A stretch of DNA of 64,000 nucleotides from Phycisphaerae bacterium (GTDB lineage: Bacteria; Planctomycetota; Phycisphaerae; Phycisphaerales; SM1A02): NCBI GenBank assembly GCA_016795035.1, contig JAEUIT010000086.1, positions 1 through 64,000 on the forward strand, read 5' to 3'. The translations under genes and the position numbers were made by a program. Positions 26,774 to 35,727 of this stretch are shown piece after piece (position 1 is the first letter of the stretch; every line of letters starts with the position of its first letter). Under the pieces are notes generated by a model that saw only the letters and a list, made by a program, of their open reading frames with translations, made no database searches and was not told the origin of the DNA.

Positions 26774-28810
26774 TCAGATCGTCGCTTCCGTGACCTGGAG
26801 CACCTCGGACACCGTCGTCCGGCCCTGCTTCACCTTCTCGAAGCCATCCTGCCGTAGCGACACCATGCCGCGCTCGATGCACGTGCGACGGAACTCGGTG
26901 ACGTTCGGGCTGGCTGCAACGCGGTCTCGGAGGAAGTCGTCGAGGACGAGAAGCTCGTAGATGCCGAGACGTCCGGAGTGTCCGGTCTCGCGGCAGTTCG
27001 AGCAGCCCTTGCCCACGCGCAGCGTCTCCGAATGGATGCCGTGCATCGTGAGGAACTCCCTCTGCTCCTCGGGGACTGGCGCGTCGTAGCCGCAGTGCTT
27101 GCACACGCGACGAACGAGGCGCTGCGCCAGGACCGCGTTGAGGGCGGCGCCCACGAGGAACGGCTCGACGCCGATGTTGATGAGGCGGGTGACCGAGCTC
27201 GGCGCGTCGTTCGTGTGCAACGTGGAGAGCACGAGGTGGCCCGTGAGCGCTGCCTGAATCGCGGTCGTCGCGGTCTCGGCATCTCGGATTTCGCCGACCA
27301 TGACGACGTCGGGGTCCTGACGCAGGAGCGCCTTGAGCGCCTTCGCGAAGGTCATCCCGATCTTCTCGTGCGTCTGGATCTGCGTGATGCCGGCGAGGTT
27401 GTATTCGACGGGATCCTCGACGGTCGACACATTCATGCGTCGCGTGTCCATCTGGCGGATCGACGAGTACAGCGTGGTCGTCTTACCGCTGCCGGTCGGG
27501 CCCGTCACCAGGATGATGCCGTGCGGGGCTTCGATCTGGTTCTTCCATAACGTGAGCGTGTCCTCGGAGAAGCCGAGATCGTCGAGCGAAACGCTGATCG
27601 ATCGGTTGTCGAGAATACGCATGACGGTCTTCTCGCCCTTGCTCGTGGGCACCGTCGAAACGCGGAGATCGAGCTTGCGCCCCAACACCGTCGCGCGGAT
27701 GCGGCCGTCCTGCGGAAGCCGGCGCTCGGCGATGTCGAGGTTCGCCATGATCTTGATGCGGCTCGTGAGCGCGGCATGCAGCGCCCGCGGCGGATTCATC
27801 ACTTCGAAGAGCACGCCGTCGATGCGGAAGCGCACCTTGAGCGTCTTGTCGTCGGGCTCGATGTGGATGTCCGACGCGCCTTCCTTGAGCGCGTTCTGGA
27901 TGATGAGATTGACAAACTTGACGACCGGCGCGTTCTCCGCGTCCTGTTCAAGATTGCCTTTCTCCTCTTCCTTCTTCTCGACTTCGACGTCGTCCTCGTC
28001 GACGTTCGCCAGGATCTCGTCGACGTTGACCTCTTGAGCCTCCGCCTCGGTGATCGACTGGAGCATCGCGAGGATGTCGTGCGCCGTGACGAGAACGTGC
28101 TTCACCACGGCAACGCCGAGACGGCGCTTCACGTCGTCGAGCAGAAAGACGTCGTCGGGGCTCGTGGTGCCGACCACGATGCGGTTGCCCTCCTGACGCA
28201 GCGGAAGCACGAGATGCTCGCGGCAGTAATCCTGCCCGAGCTTCTGCATCGAGCGCGGCTCGAGCGGATTCGGCGCCTTCGGATCGATGCGCTCGAACGG
28301 GAGCCTCGCGAGCTCGGCAATCGCGGACTGCACGGCCGCCTCGTCGGTGCCGAGTTCGACGAGCACCTGCGAGAGCTTCTTGCCTGGGGTTTGCTTCAGG
28401 ATGCGCTGCGCGGTCGTGAGTCGCTCCTGATCGATGACGCCGCGCTCGAGAAGCATCGAGCCGACGTCGGTCGCCTGCTTGCGCGCGACCGGCACATAGA
28501 TTTCGTTGAGCGCGTCGTCGGGCCGGGCACGACCGTTCGACGATCCGGAGTGCGCGGCGATCGCGCCGTCCGTCTCAGTGCCGAAGCCCTCGCCGTTGAG
28601 ATCGGGCGGGCGAGGCGCGTCCATAGACGGGGACACGGGCATGCGCGGCGCCGGAATCGGCGCGTTGGCGATCTGCTCGGGGCTCGGATCCGAATCCGCG
28701 GGATGACGCGGAGTCGCCGGCACCGGCGGCGCCGGGCTCGGTTCCTTCGGTGCGTCCTCGCGCGGCGCGCCAAGTCCCTTCAGCAGGTCGTCAAAATTGA
28801 ATCGGCCCAC
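26774..28810 (-). CDS. GspE/PilB-type pilus assembly or secretion ATPase
   Basis: This 678-residue cytoplasmic ATPase powers pilus extension or type II secretion. An N-terminal ~120-residue Pro-rich region leads to the N1-like domain (LLERGVIDQERLTTAQRIL), an acidic linker (VDEDDVEVEKKEEEKGNLEQ is part of it), then the ATPase with DIHIEPDD, Walker A GPTGSGKTTTLYSS, Walker B-type VVMVGEIRDAETA and the zinc-binding tetracysteine CKHCG...CSNCRETG. The GTG start has GGAGG 8 bases upstream. Upstream lie the PilM-N-O-P genes in the same direction with 25 bases to the nearest, so all five are probably one operon. Confidence 0.92.
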   Translation of the reverse strand: MGRFNFDDLLKGLGAPREDAPKEPSPAPPVPATPRHPADSDPSPEQIANAPIPAPRMPVSPSMDAPRPPDLNGEGFGTETDGAIAAHSGSSNGRARPDDALNEIYVPVARKQATDVGSMLLERGVIDQERLTTAQRILKQTPGKKLSQVLVELGTDEAAVQSAIAELARLPFERIDPKAPNPLEPRSMQKLGQDYCREHLVLPLRQEGNRIVVGTTSPDDVFLLDDVKRRLGVAVVKHVLVTAHDILAMLQSITEAEAQEVNVDEILANVDEDDVEVEKKEEEKGNLEQDAENAPVVKFVNLIIQNALKEGASDIHIEPDDKTLKVRFRIDGVLFEVMNPPRALHAALTSRIKIMANLDIAERRLPQDGRIRATVLGRKLDLRVSTVPTSKGEKTVMRILDNRSISVSLDDLGFSEDTLTLWKNQIEAPHGIILVTGPTGSGKTTTLYSSIRQMDTRRMNVSTVEDPVEYNLAGITQIQTHEKIGMTFAKALKALLRQDPDVVMVGEIRDAETATTAIQAALTGHLVLSTLHTNDAPSSVTRLINIGVEPFLVGAALNAVLAQRLVRRVCKHCGYDAPVPEEQREFLTMHGIHSETLRVGKGCSNCRETGHSGRLGIYELLVLDDFLRDRVAASPNVTEFRRTCIERGMVSLRQDGFEKVKQGRTTVSEVLQVTEATI

Positions 28811-28835
28811 GTCCCCCTCCTCGCCGCGAATCGGC

Positions 28836-29576
28836 TCACCACTTCCGATTGACCTTCACGATCACAACGCGAGCGTGATTCAATTCCTTGTTGACCGCGC
28901 GCACCGTCACCTCGTTGCGGTCGATGCGATCGATGAAGAACTCGATGTCCGAGTTCTCGACGGCGAAGAGGTCGCCAGGTCGCATCATGTGGCCGCCGAT
29001 GTTCGCAATGCCCGACGACCCGTCGCCTTCGCGGCTGACCATCGTCGACTGCACCTTGATTGCCGACGCGGCCGCATCGACCTGCTGCTCCCACGTCCGG
29101 ATGAGGTCCTCGCGCGGCGACACTTGCGGGTCGTCCGGCGTCGTCGCCTGCGGCGGCGGCTCGGTGGTGTCGCGCCAGATGACGAAGGGATTCTTCGCGA
29201 GATCCTTGAGCGGCACCTTCATCTCGGAGGCCGGATCGGCATTCGAGAGGAGGATCGTCGCGGACGTCGTGCGCACGTCGCCCTGCGCCTTGCCCTTCGC
29301 GAGCGCGTCGTTGAAGAGGCCGTCGAGATCGCCACGCGGCTTCGGGCCGCTGGCGGCGGCGCGATCGATCGCGCGCATCGACCAGAGGCTCACGCCTGCA
29401 ACGGCGACGACGAGCCCCATCAGGAGCGTGCCGGAGCTGATGCGACGGCGGACGCTCGACGCGGCGCCGGCGTTGAACGCGTCGTCGAGGCTGACGTCGA
29501 GGGTCCCCTTCGACGGAGACTCTCCGCTCGTCGTGTCGTCCATCTGTTCAACGGCTTCGGCTTGATCGCGAGTCAC
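28836..29576 (-). CDS. Single-pass membrane protein at the pilP position of the pilus operon
   Basis: This 246-residue protein has one membrane anchor (GTLLMGLVVAVAGVSLWSM, residues ~45-63) after a polar N-terminus, and a periplasmic part with a C-terminal β-rich domain (GGHMMRPGDLFAVENSDIEFF ending KVNRKW). Its place after PilM, PilN and PilO suggests a PilP-like alignment-complex role, but sequence resemblance to PilP is weak and there is no lipobox. I chose a GTG at 29576 because GGAGGT lies 4 bases upstream; the ATG at 29543 and a TTG at 29588 are alternatives. With the GTG it overlaps the pilO stop (29548) by 29 bases. Confidence 0.65.
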   Translation of the reverse strand: MTRDQAEAVEQMDDTTSGESPSKGTLDVSLDDAFNAGAASSVRRRISSGTLLMGLVVAVAGVSLWSMRAIDRAAASGPKPRGDLDGLFNDALAKGKAQGDVRTTSATILLSNADPASEMKVPLKDLAKNPFVIWRDTTEPPPQATTPDDPQVSPREDLIRTWEQQVDAAASAIKVQSTMVSREGDGSSGIANIGGHMMRPGDLFAVENSDIEFFIDRIDRNEVTVRAVNKELNHARVVIVKVNRKW

Positions 29577-30171
29577 GCTTACCTCCAATGGTCTCGAACG
29601 CGGCCTGATCGCCGCCGTCGAAGTAGATGCTCAGGACGAACTCGGCTCGCATCGAGCCGGGAGCGATGGGCTTGTCCTCGCCGCGCTCGGGCTCGAGGCG
29701 GGCCATCGTGAGGTTGTGCACGCGCGTGATGCGCGGCAGCGCCTCGATGTCGAGAAGGAACTGATAGAAGCCGTCGAAGCTGCCCTCGATCGTGGTCCGC
29801 AGCGGCAGCTCCATATAGAGCGCCGCAGGGATGGGCTTCTCGCCCTTCACGTTCTTGACGATCAGCTTGTTCCCCTGGGCGATCTCCGTGATCTGCCCGA
29901 GGATGGCGTCGACGCCCTCCTCGTCGGGGAGCTTCTCGTCGAGGCGCTTCAGGGCCTCTTCCCAATTTTGGATCTCCTTGCCGAGATCGGGGATGCGCCC
30001 GGTCAGCTTGTTGAGATCCATCAGTCGAGCCTGCTTCGCCTCGATCTCGGCCTTCGCTTGCTTGATCTGCGCATTGCGCGGCGAGAAGACGAAGAGATAC
30101 GACGCGACCGGCACGCCGAGGAGCACGCCCGCGAAGATGAGGTCGCGGAGTCCGAACTTGTAGCTAATCAC
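29548..30171 (-). CDS. pilO: Type IV pilus inner-membrane protein PilO
   Basis: This 207-residue protein has an N-terminal membrane anchor (FGLRDLIFAGVLLGVPVASYLF), a coiled coil (residues ~30-85, KQAKAEIEAKQARLMDLN) and a ferredoxin-like C-terminal domain with LPLRTTIEGSFDGFYQFLLD, the best conserved PilO segment. It pairs with PilN to form the periplasmic alignment complex. The GTG start overlaps the PilN stop by four bases (GTGA), consistent with coupled translation of the pair. Confidence 0.87.
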   Translation of the reverse strand: MISYKFGLRDLIFAGVLLGVPVASYLFVFSPRNAQIKQAKAEIEAKQARLMDLNKLTGRIPDLGKEIQNWEEALKRLDEKLPDEEGVDAILGQITEIAQGNKLIVKNVKGEKPIPAALYMELPLRTTIEGSFDGFYQFLLDIEALPRITRVHNLTMARLEPERGEDKPIAPGSMRAEFVLSIYFDGGDQAAFETIGGKRDSRSSRSR

Positions 30172-31037
30172 GGCTTGTCCTCCTCGGGCGCAGCGGCGGG
30201 ATCCACCGACGCCGCAGCGTTTTCGATCACCGCACCGGCCCCCTCCGTCGCGGAGGTCAGCGGCGGCGTGAGCTTCACTTCGTCGCTCATCGGGTTGGTC
30301 GGGCGCGAGATGGTCTCGCGAAGTGCGCGGATGTCGGCGTCGGGATCGATTCGCAGCGAGATCTTGAACTGGCGAACGACGAGACCGTCGACTTCCTTTT
30401 CCTCGGTGCTGTCCAGCCGCACGCCCTTGAGGATGGCGATCGACGACAGTGCATTCATGTAGCGCGACACCTCAAGGTCGGAGGGCGCGACGCCGGTCAT
30501 CGAGACGAGGATCAGATAGCGCGTCGGCTCGGGCTTCGGTCCGGCCTTGTCGCCTTCCTTATCCTTGTCGGCAGCGTCCGACTTGCCCTTCGTCTTGGCC
30601 GCGACCTTCGGCGCGTCGGCTTTCTTCTTGGGCTCGGCTTCCTTCTCGTTCTTTGCCTTCGGCTTCTTGATCTCCTCGCTCTTCAAGTTGAAGTCGAGGA
30701 GGCTCAGCCGCTCGGGCATCGCGTTCACGAGCATCGCCAGCAACACGGAGCGCGGCACGGGCTCGATGAGCGTCATCGCGAGCTCGGCCTTCTCGACCAT
30801 CTGCCCGCGCTTGCCCTCAAGCTCCTGCATCTTCATGATGTCGGCCGCGGCCTTCTCCGTCTCTTCGTTGATCCGGATCTGGTCGTGCCGAACCTGCGTC
30901 CATTGCCGGTTCGTGACGAGGAATGCGCCGAACACGGTGACCATGACGACACCGAAGAGCAGCAAGCTCACGATGTTCTTGCGGTGCTCCGCAGTCTGGG
31001 TCACGTAGTCTTCGGGCAGGAAGCTGACGTTTGACAT
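30168..31037 (-). CDS. pilN: Type IV pilus inner-membrane protein PilN
   Basis: This 289-residue protein starts with the PilN signature MSNVSFLPEDY, whose cytoplasmic tail binds PilM, then a membrane anchor (NIVSLLLFGVVMVTVFGAFLV) and a periplasmic coiled coil (residues ~50-90). The ferredoxin-like domain is split by a ~55-residue Lys/Ala/Glu-rich insertion (about residues 120-170), and an acidic Pro/Ala-rich tail of ~45 residues follows the fold. Both additions are absent from typical ~180-residue PilN proteins. GGAG precedes the ATG. Confidence 0.87.
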   Translation of the reverse strand: MSNVSFLPEDYVTQTAEHRKNIVSLLLFGVVMVTVFGAFLVTNRQWTQVRHDQIRINEETEKAAADIMKMQELEGKRGQMVEKAELAMTLIEPVPRSVLLAMLVNAMPERLSLLDFNLKSEEIKKPKAKNEKEAEPKKKADAPKVAAKTKGKSDAADKDKEGDKAGPKPEPTRYLILVSMTGVAPSDLEVSRYMNALSSIAILKGVRLDSTEEKEVDGLVVRQFKISLRIDPDADIRALRETISRPTNPMSDEVKLTPPLTSATEGAGAVIENAAASVDPAAAPEEDKP

Positions 31038-31082
31038 TCGTTGCTCCGATCGCGCGATCGCGCGTCCGTGGGACTATCCGAT

Positions 31083-32390
31083 TCAGAGATCCGTCGGCGC
31101 CGTGCAGAGTCCGCATGCGACGGCCCACGACGGGTGGGCCTGTTCGGGCTCGGGAAGCCCTGCGGGCGGCGTCGGTCCGAGTAGTCGCGCGAGCGGATCG
31201 CCGACCTTCGCCGGAAGGTGCAACGACTCCGCGAGGTACTGGCAAAGGCCGATCTGTCGCGCCTCGCCGCCAAGGAAGATCACACGTTGAATAGGCTTGC
31301 CCGCGAAGCACGCGGAGTGGTAGCGGGCGCACATCGAAAGTTCATCGGAGAGGCTCTCGAGGAGTTCGCGGAAGTCGACGGCCGAGCGCACCGGGCCTTC
31401 GCCGATCGGCACGTTCGGGCCGAGCGAGGGATGCGATCCGCCGCCGCGGCGATCCTCCTCCACCCCGACCGCCGGGCGCAGCTTGTCGAGCTGCTCGAGC
31501 GAGTCCGGCGAGGTGCGCGACGCAACGCGGTCGTCGGCATCGGCCTTCGCCTGGCCCGCGCGGAGCATCGCGAGGCCGCCCTCGTCGAGCGACTCCTGGC
31601 GCGCCTTCGCGGTCGTCGGCGCGGGCGCCTGACGCAGCGGGAGGAAGTTCTCGGTGAGCCGCCGCGCCCGTGCCGTCGCGATGTCGCAACGGAGAGATTG
31701 GGAGACGAGATTGTCGAAGTGCTTGCCGCCGAGCGCGATGCACTTCGCGAAGACGATGTTGATGCCGTGGCCGATGACGACCTTGGTCGAGCCCCAGCCG
31801 ATGTCGACGTAGAGCGTCGCGACGTCGGCGTCTTCGGTTCGACGATTGATGTGCTCGAACGCGTAGATCAGCGATTGCACTTCGTTATGCACGCCGACGA
31901 GTTGGCGCTTCATGCGCTTGAGGAGCTCGACGTACCGCATCACGTCGTCGCGCGCGGTGGCGAAGACGATGTGCTCCGACTTGCCCTGGCCTTCGCGGCT
32001 CGCGTCGCCCACGGGGATCGAGCGCACGATGAGGCCGCGCATCGGAACGCCGAGCTGCTGCTCGAGGTTCGTGTTGATCTGCTCCTTCACCGCATACGGG
32101 TCGACGCCGTTGACCTGCATGTGCTGCACGAGCATCTGCGCGCTCGCGGGGCAGCACACGATGCGCTTGCCCTTGAAGCCCGCCGAGTCGAGAAGCTTCG
32201 GAAGCTCCGCCGCGAAAAACTCGAAGCGGCGATCGATCGAGCCGCTGCGCAACTCGTCGGGAATGACGAGCTCCGCGGCCGCAATGACCGTGGGTTTCTC
32301 CCCTGTAGAGAGTTGAAGAAGCTTGACCGACGAGGATCCGAAATCGGCGACGATCGGACCGGTATTTGATGAGAACATCGCGAGCGCCAT
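31083..32390 (-). CDS. pilM: Type IV pilus assembly protein PilM
   Basis: This 435-residue cytoplasmic protein has the actin/FtsA-like fold. It opens with IVADFGSSSVKLLQL (phosphate 1 loop), includes YVDIGWGSTKVVIGHG (phosphate 2), and GGEARQIGLCQYLAESL near the end (adenosine motif). PilM binds the PilN tail and links it to the cytoplasmic ATPases. A ~90-residue segment (about 265-340, Ala/Arg/Gly-rich) is an insertion relative to short PilM proteins. The ATG at 32390 has a clear GGAGG 6 bases upstream. It follows hisS after 117 bases. Confidence 0.88.
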   Translation of the reverse strand: MALAMFSSNTGPIVADFGSSSVKLLQLSTGEKPTVIAAAELVIPDELRSGSIDRRFEFFAAELPKLLDSAGFKGKRIVCCPASAQMLVQHMQVNGVDPYAVKEQINTNLEQQLGVPMRGLIVRSIPVGDASREGQGKSEHIVFATARDDVMRYVELLKRMKRQLVGVHNEVQSLIYAFEHINRRTEDADVATLYVDIGWGSTKVVIGHGINIVFAKCIALGGKHFDNLVSQSLRCDIATARARRLTENFLPLRQAPAPTTAKARQESLDEGGLAMLRAGQAKADADDRVASRTSPDSLEQLDKLRPAVGVEEDRRGGGSHPSLGPNVPIGEGPVRSAVDFRELLESLSDELSMCARYHSACFAGKPIQRVIFLGGEARQIGLCQYLAESLHLPAKVGDPLARLLGPTPPAGLPEPEQAHPSWAVACGLCTAPTDL

Positions 32391-32507
32391 GACGCCTCCG
32401 GGGTCACGATCGACCCATACGGAGGTCATCGGCGCATCGCCGTCGTCAATTCAGGGCGATGCCCGAGCTTGCCGCACCGCGAAAATCGTCACGACTGCAA
32501 CGCGGAG

Positions 32508-33836
32508 TTACCGCGCCCGCCGGAGCAATCCGTCCAGATCCTCCCGCCAGACATCGGCCTGCGTGCCGGCGCCGAGATCCTTGAGCGTGACGACGCCATC
32601 GGCGAACTTATCGTCCACGATGAGCGCGAATCGCGCGCGAACCTTGTTCGCGTCGCCAAGGAGCTTGCCGATGTTGCGCGTCTGTTTGTACGAGCGGCGC
32701 ACATGGAAGCCGGCCCGGCGAAGGGAGTGCTCCAGCCCGGCGACGCCGCGCTCCGCAGCCTCGGCGCCGTTACTGAGGAGAAAGACGTCGGGCCGCGGGA
32801 GGAACGCGCCGGCCTCCGCGTCCTTCAACAGTCCGCGATCGGCAAGGACCAGCGAAAGGACCACGTCGCCCATGCCGAAGCCGCAGGCCGGGAGCTTCGG
32901 ACCGCCGAAGAGTTCGACGAGCGTGTCGTAGCGCCCGCCGCCGGCGATCGCGCGCTCGGCGCCCGAGGCCTCGTGGAACTCGAAGACCATGCCGGTGTAG
33001 TAGGCAAGCCCGCGCACGATGCCGAGATCCCACCGGCACCAGTCGGCCAGGCCGAGAGCCGAGAGCCGATCGCGCAGCGCCGCGAGGGGCTCCACGTCTT
33101 CGACCGGGACGTCCACGTTTCGCGCCAGCTCGGCGATGTCGGTCGCGATCGGCAAGGTCGTCCGAGCGACGCGCTCGAAGCCGGCGCGCGCGCCCTCGTC
33201 GAGGCCGAGCGCCGCGGCCCGCTTCGCGAACTCGGCGGCGTCGAGCTTGTCGCGGCGATCGAGCAGCTCGAAGGCCGCGTGCAGCGATTCGGCTGCAACG
33301 CCGAGACGGCGGAGGATGTTCGCCACGGCGTCGCGATGGCTGATGCGCACCTGCACGTCCGTCGGGCGAAGCCCGAGGCGCTCGAGCGCGAGAATGCCCG
33401 TCGCGATGACTTCCGCATCGGCCTCGGCGCCTGCAACGCCGATCAGATCCACGTTCCACTGCTGGAACTCGCGCAGGCGTCCGCGTTGCGGGCGCTCGGC
33501 GCGGAACATCGCCGGCATGCAGAACCACTTGATCGGCATGGGAAGCTGCGCGGCCCGAGCGACGACCATGCGGGCGAGCGTCGGCGTGAACTCAGGTCGA
33601 AGCGCATAGGTGTCGTCGCCTCCAGCGCGGGTGAACGAGAAGAGCTCGTTGACGATGCCCTCGCCGGACTTGATCGTGTAGAGCTCGAGGTGCTCGAACG
33701 TGGGGCCCTCGATCTCGTCGAAGCCGGAGTCGACCGATGCCGATCGCCACGCCGCCTCGATGTGGCGGCGAACCGACATCTCGTTCGGGTACCAATCGCG
33801 CGTTCCCTTCGGGGCCTGCAGCTTGTGCGACGACAT
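32508..33836 (-). CDS. hisS: Histidine-tRNA ligase
   Basis: This 442-residue class II synthetase charges tRNA-His with histidine. It opens with KLQAPKGTRDWYPNE, and shows motif 2 (MFRAERPQRGRLREFQQWNV), the HisA signature RGLAYYTGMVFEFH, motif 3 (GFGMGDVVLSLVL) and a C-terminal anticodon-binding domain (residues ~345-442). The length fits the family. A GCAACGCGGAG motif lies just after the stop (about 32497-32507). It may share transcription with pilM downstream and with the deaminase gene upstream (21 bases). Confidence 0.95.
   Translation of the reverse strand: MSSHKLQAPKGTRDWYPNEMSVRRHIEAAWRSASVDSGFDEIEGPTFEHLELYTIKSGEGIVNELFSFTRAGGDDTYALRPEFTPTLARMVVARAAQLPMPIKWFCMPAMFRAERPQRGRLREFQQWNVDLIGVAGAEADAEVIATGILALERLGLRPTDVQVRISHRDAVANILRRLGVAAESLHAAFELLDRRDKLDAAEFAKRAAALGLDEGARAGFERVARTTLPIATDIAELARNVDVPVEDVEPLAALRDRLSALGLADWCRWDLGIVRGLAYYTGMVFEFHEASGAERAIAGGGRYDTLVELFGGPKLPACGFGMGDVVLSLVLADRGLLKDAEAGAFLPRPDVFLLSNGAEAAERGVAGLEHSLRRAGFHVRRSYKQTRNIGKLLGDANKVRARFALIVDDKFADGVVTLKDLGAGTQADVWREDLDGLLRRAR
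33291..33305 (+). repeat. Iterated 15-mer GGCTGCAACGCCGAG
   Basis: Exact copy inside hisS, read as Leu-Gly-Val-Ala-Ala on the coding strand. Confidence 0.85.
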
Positions 33837-33857
33837 GGGGCGAAGCGTACCGGGTCG

Positions 33858-34322
33858 TCAGTCGTCGATGCCGATGTCCTCGTTCCAAAGTGAGGCTCGC
33901 TCTCGCTTCATCCGCTCCATCAGTTCGACGCAGGTGTCGTCGTTCGCGTAGATGATCTCGACGCCCTTGTGGCGCATCCAATCCTCCGCGCCCACGAACG
34001 TCTTGTTCTCGCCGATGACGACGCGCGGGATCCGGTAGAGCAGCGCCATGCCCGTGCACATCGGGCAGGGCGACAGCGTGGAGACGAGCGTCATCCTTGA
34101 CCAGTCGCGGCGCCGGCCGGCGTTGTGCATGCAGTCCATCTCGGCGTGGAGGATGCCGCTCCCCTTCTGCACGCGGCGATTGTGGCCGAGGCTGACGATC
34201 GTGCCCTTCGCGTCGACGAGCGCGCTCCCGATGGGGATGCCCCCCTCGTCCCAACTTTTCCGCGCTTGTTCGATGGCGGCATCAAGCGCGGCACGCAGTG
34301 CAGGAGGCAACGGGTTCGACAT
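33858..34322 (-). CDS. Cytosine deaminase-like protein, resembling fungal Fcy1
   Basis: This 154-residue cytoplasmic protein has the zinc deaminase core: HAEMDCMHNAGR (His and the catalytic Glu) and SPCPMCTG (two zinc Cys). Its layout follows yeast cytosine deaminase closely, from EGGIPIGSALVD through GHNRRVQKGSGILHAE, LLYRIPRVVIGENKTF and the C-terminal LWNEDIG. It differs from TadA (no TadA-type anticodon-binding C-terminus). It probably converts cytosine to uracil or deaminates a related base; substrate is inference. Its start codon lies only 13 bases from the start of the divergent phosphatase gene. Confidence 0.85.
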   Translation of the reverse strand: MSNPLPPALRAALDAAIEQARKSWDEGGIPIGSALVDAKGTIVSLGHNRRVQKGSGILHAEMDCMHNAGRRRDWSRMTLVSTLSPCPMCTGMALLYRIPRVVIGENKTFVGAEDWMRHKGVEIIYANDDTCVELMERMKRERASLWNEDIGIDD

Positions 34323-34335
34323 ACGATGGGCTCCG

Positions 34336-35727
34336 ATGAGTGGGCTTCCGACAGACGAACGCGCGGTGCGCACCGACTCCGATGCGGATGCCGCGGTGCG
34401 CTACGCGGTGGTGGACGTGTCGCAGCGCGAACGTCTTCCCATTCTGACCGAGATGATGCGGTCCGTCTCGATGGCCACCACGCCGGCCGAGGTGCAGGTC
34501 GCGTTCGGCCGCGGGATGCGCCGCGTGCGCGGCGTCGACGGGTACCTCGCGACGAGCGTCCGAGACCTTCCGCCCGGCGTCTACAAGGTCACCCGCAATC
34601 TGCTGCAGCGCCAGCCGAGCAACGCGGAGCCGCCGAATCCCTGGCGCGACTGGCCGGCGATCCCGGAGTCGCGGGGCGGATTCCTGGGCGAGATCATGGA
34701 TCGGCAGCAGCCCACGCTCGTCCAGCGCATGCGCGTCGACGACGACCCCGTCTTCGGCGATCAGCTTCGGGAGTTCGGCTCGATGATGGCCATCCCGCTT
34801 TGGGACGGCGGCAAGATCCTCAACTGGGGGTTCTTCCTCGCGAAGCGGCCCGACGCGTTTGACGCGGAGATCCTCGAGGAGTTCGTCGTCTCGACGAACC
34901 TCGTCGGAGGCACCGTCCGCAACGTCATCGCGAACCAGAAGCTCGCCGACGCCGACCGCGCGAAGACGCGCGAGATCGAACGCATCGCGGCGCTGCAGCG
35001 CGCGCTGTTGCCTTCCCCGTTGCCGACGATCCCGGGCGTCTCGATCGGCGCGCACTACGCGACGTTCGGCGAGGCCGGCGGCGACGTGTACGCGATCCGC
35101 GAAGTGCGCGTGAGCGGCAACGACGAGCCGCACTGGCTGCTGCTCATCGCCGACGCCAGCGGCCACGGTCCGAGCGCCGCCGTCGTGAGCGCCATGGTCG
35201 ACGCGATATTCAGCACCGTGCCCGAACCGATCGAGGGCCCCGCGGCGATCCTCGCGACGCTGAACGACTATCTCGCGGTGAAGAAGGTGGAACACGCGTT
35301 CGTCACTGCGTTTCTCGGCCTCTACCGGCCCTCGGCCCGCACGCTTCGATATGCCCGCGCCGGCCACAATCCGCCGATCGTGCGAAGTCCGGGCGGCAAC
35401 GTGGTGCGCCTTCTCGAGGATGTCGGCGACGTTCCGCTCGGCATCATGACGGGCATCCGCTACGAGGAGGCGGTGGTCACGCTCGCGCCGCTCGAGACGC
35501 TCGTGCTCTACACCGACGGCATCACCGAGGCGCGCGATCCGAGCGGAACGATGTTCGGCATCGAGCGCGTCGAGGAGTCGCTCCGCGTCTGCACCGGCGC
35601 GCCGGACTGCGCGGTGCATCACATCACCACGCACTTGCTGGCGTTCGAGGCTGGCGTGCGTCCGGGCGACGACCAGACGCTCATGGTCATGCAGGTCGAC
35701 GCGGCAACCGCTGGCGGCTCATCCTGA
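34336..35727 (+). CDS. PP2C/SpoIIE-type serine phosphatase with N-terminal GAF-like domain
   Basis: This 463-residue cytoplasmic protein has a GAF-like region (residues ~35-200, including SMMAIPLWDGGKILNWGFFL), a short linking helix (EIERIAALQRALLPSPLP, as in RsbU proteins) and a C-terminal PPM phosphatase domain. Metal-binding motifs are present: FGEAGGDVYAI, IADASGHGPSAAVV, LYTDGITEARD and GDDQTLMVM. Such proteins dephosphorylate STAS-domain antagonists in partner-switching pathways; the STAS protein at 9125 is one possible substrate in this window. The start is uncertain because the divergent deaminase gene leaves only 13 bases; it ends in a 9-base tail-to-tail overlap with the kinase gene. 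Confidence 0.88.
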   Translation: MSGLPTDERAVRTDSDADAAVRYAVVDVSQRERLPILTEMMRSVSMATTPAEVQVAFGRGMRRVRGVDGYLATSVRDLPPGVYKVTRNLLQRQPSNAEPPNPWRDWPAIPESRGGFLGEIMDRQQPTLVQRMRVDDDPVFGDQLREFGSMMAIPLWDGGKILNWGFFLAKRPDAFDAEILEEFVVSTNLVGGTVRNVIANQKLADADRAKTREIERIAALQRALLPSPLPTIPGVSIGAHYATFGEAGGDVYAIREVRVSGNDEPHWLLLIADASGHGPSAAVVSAMVDAIFSTVPEPIEGPAAILATLNDYLAVKKVEHAFVTAFLGLYRPSARTLRYARAGHNPPIVRSPGGNVVRLLEDVGDVPLGIMTGIRYEEAVVTLAPLETLVLYTDGITEARDPSGTMFGIERVEESLRVCTGAPDCAVHHITTHLLAFEAGVRPGDDQTLMVMQVDAATAGGSS

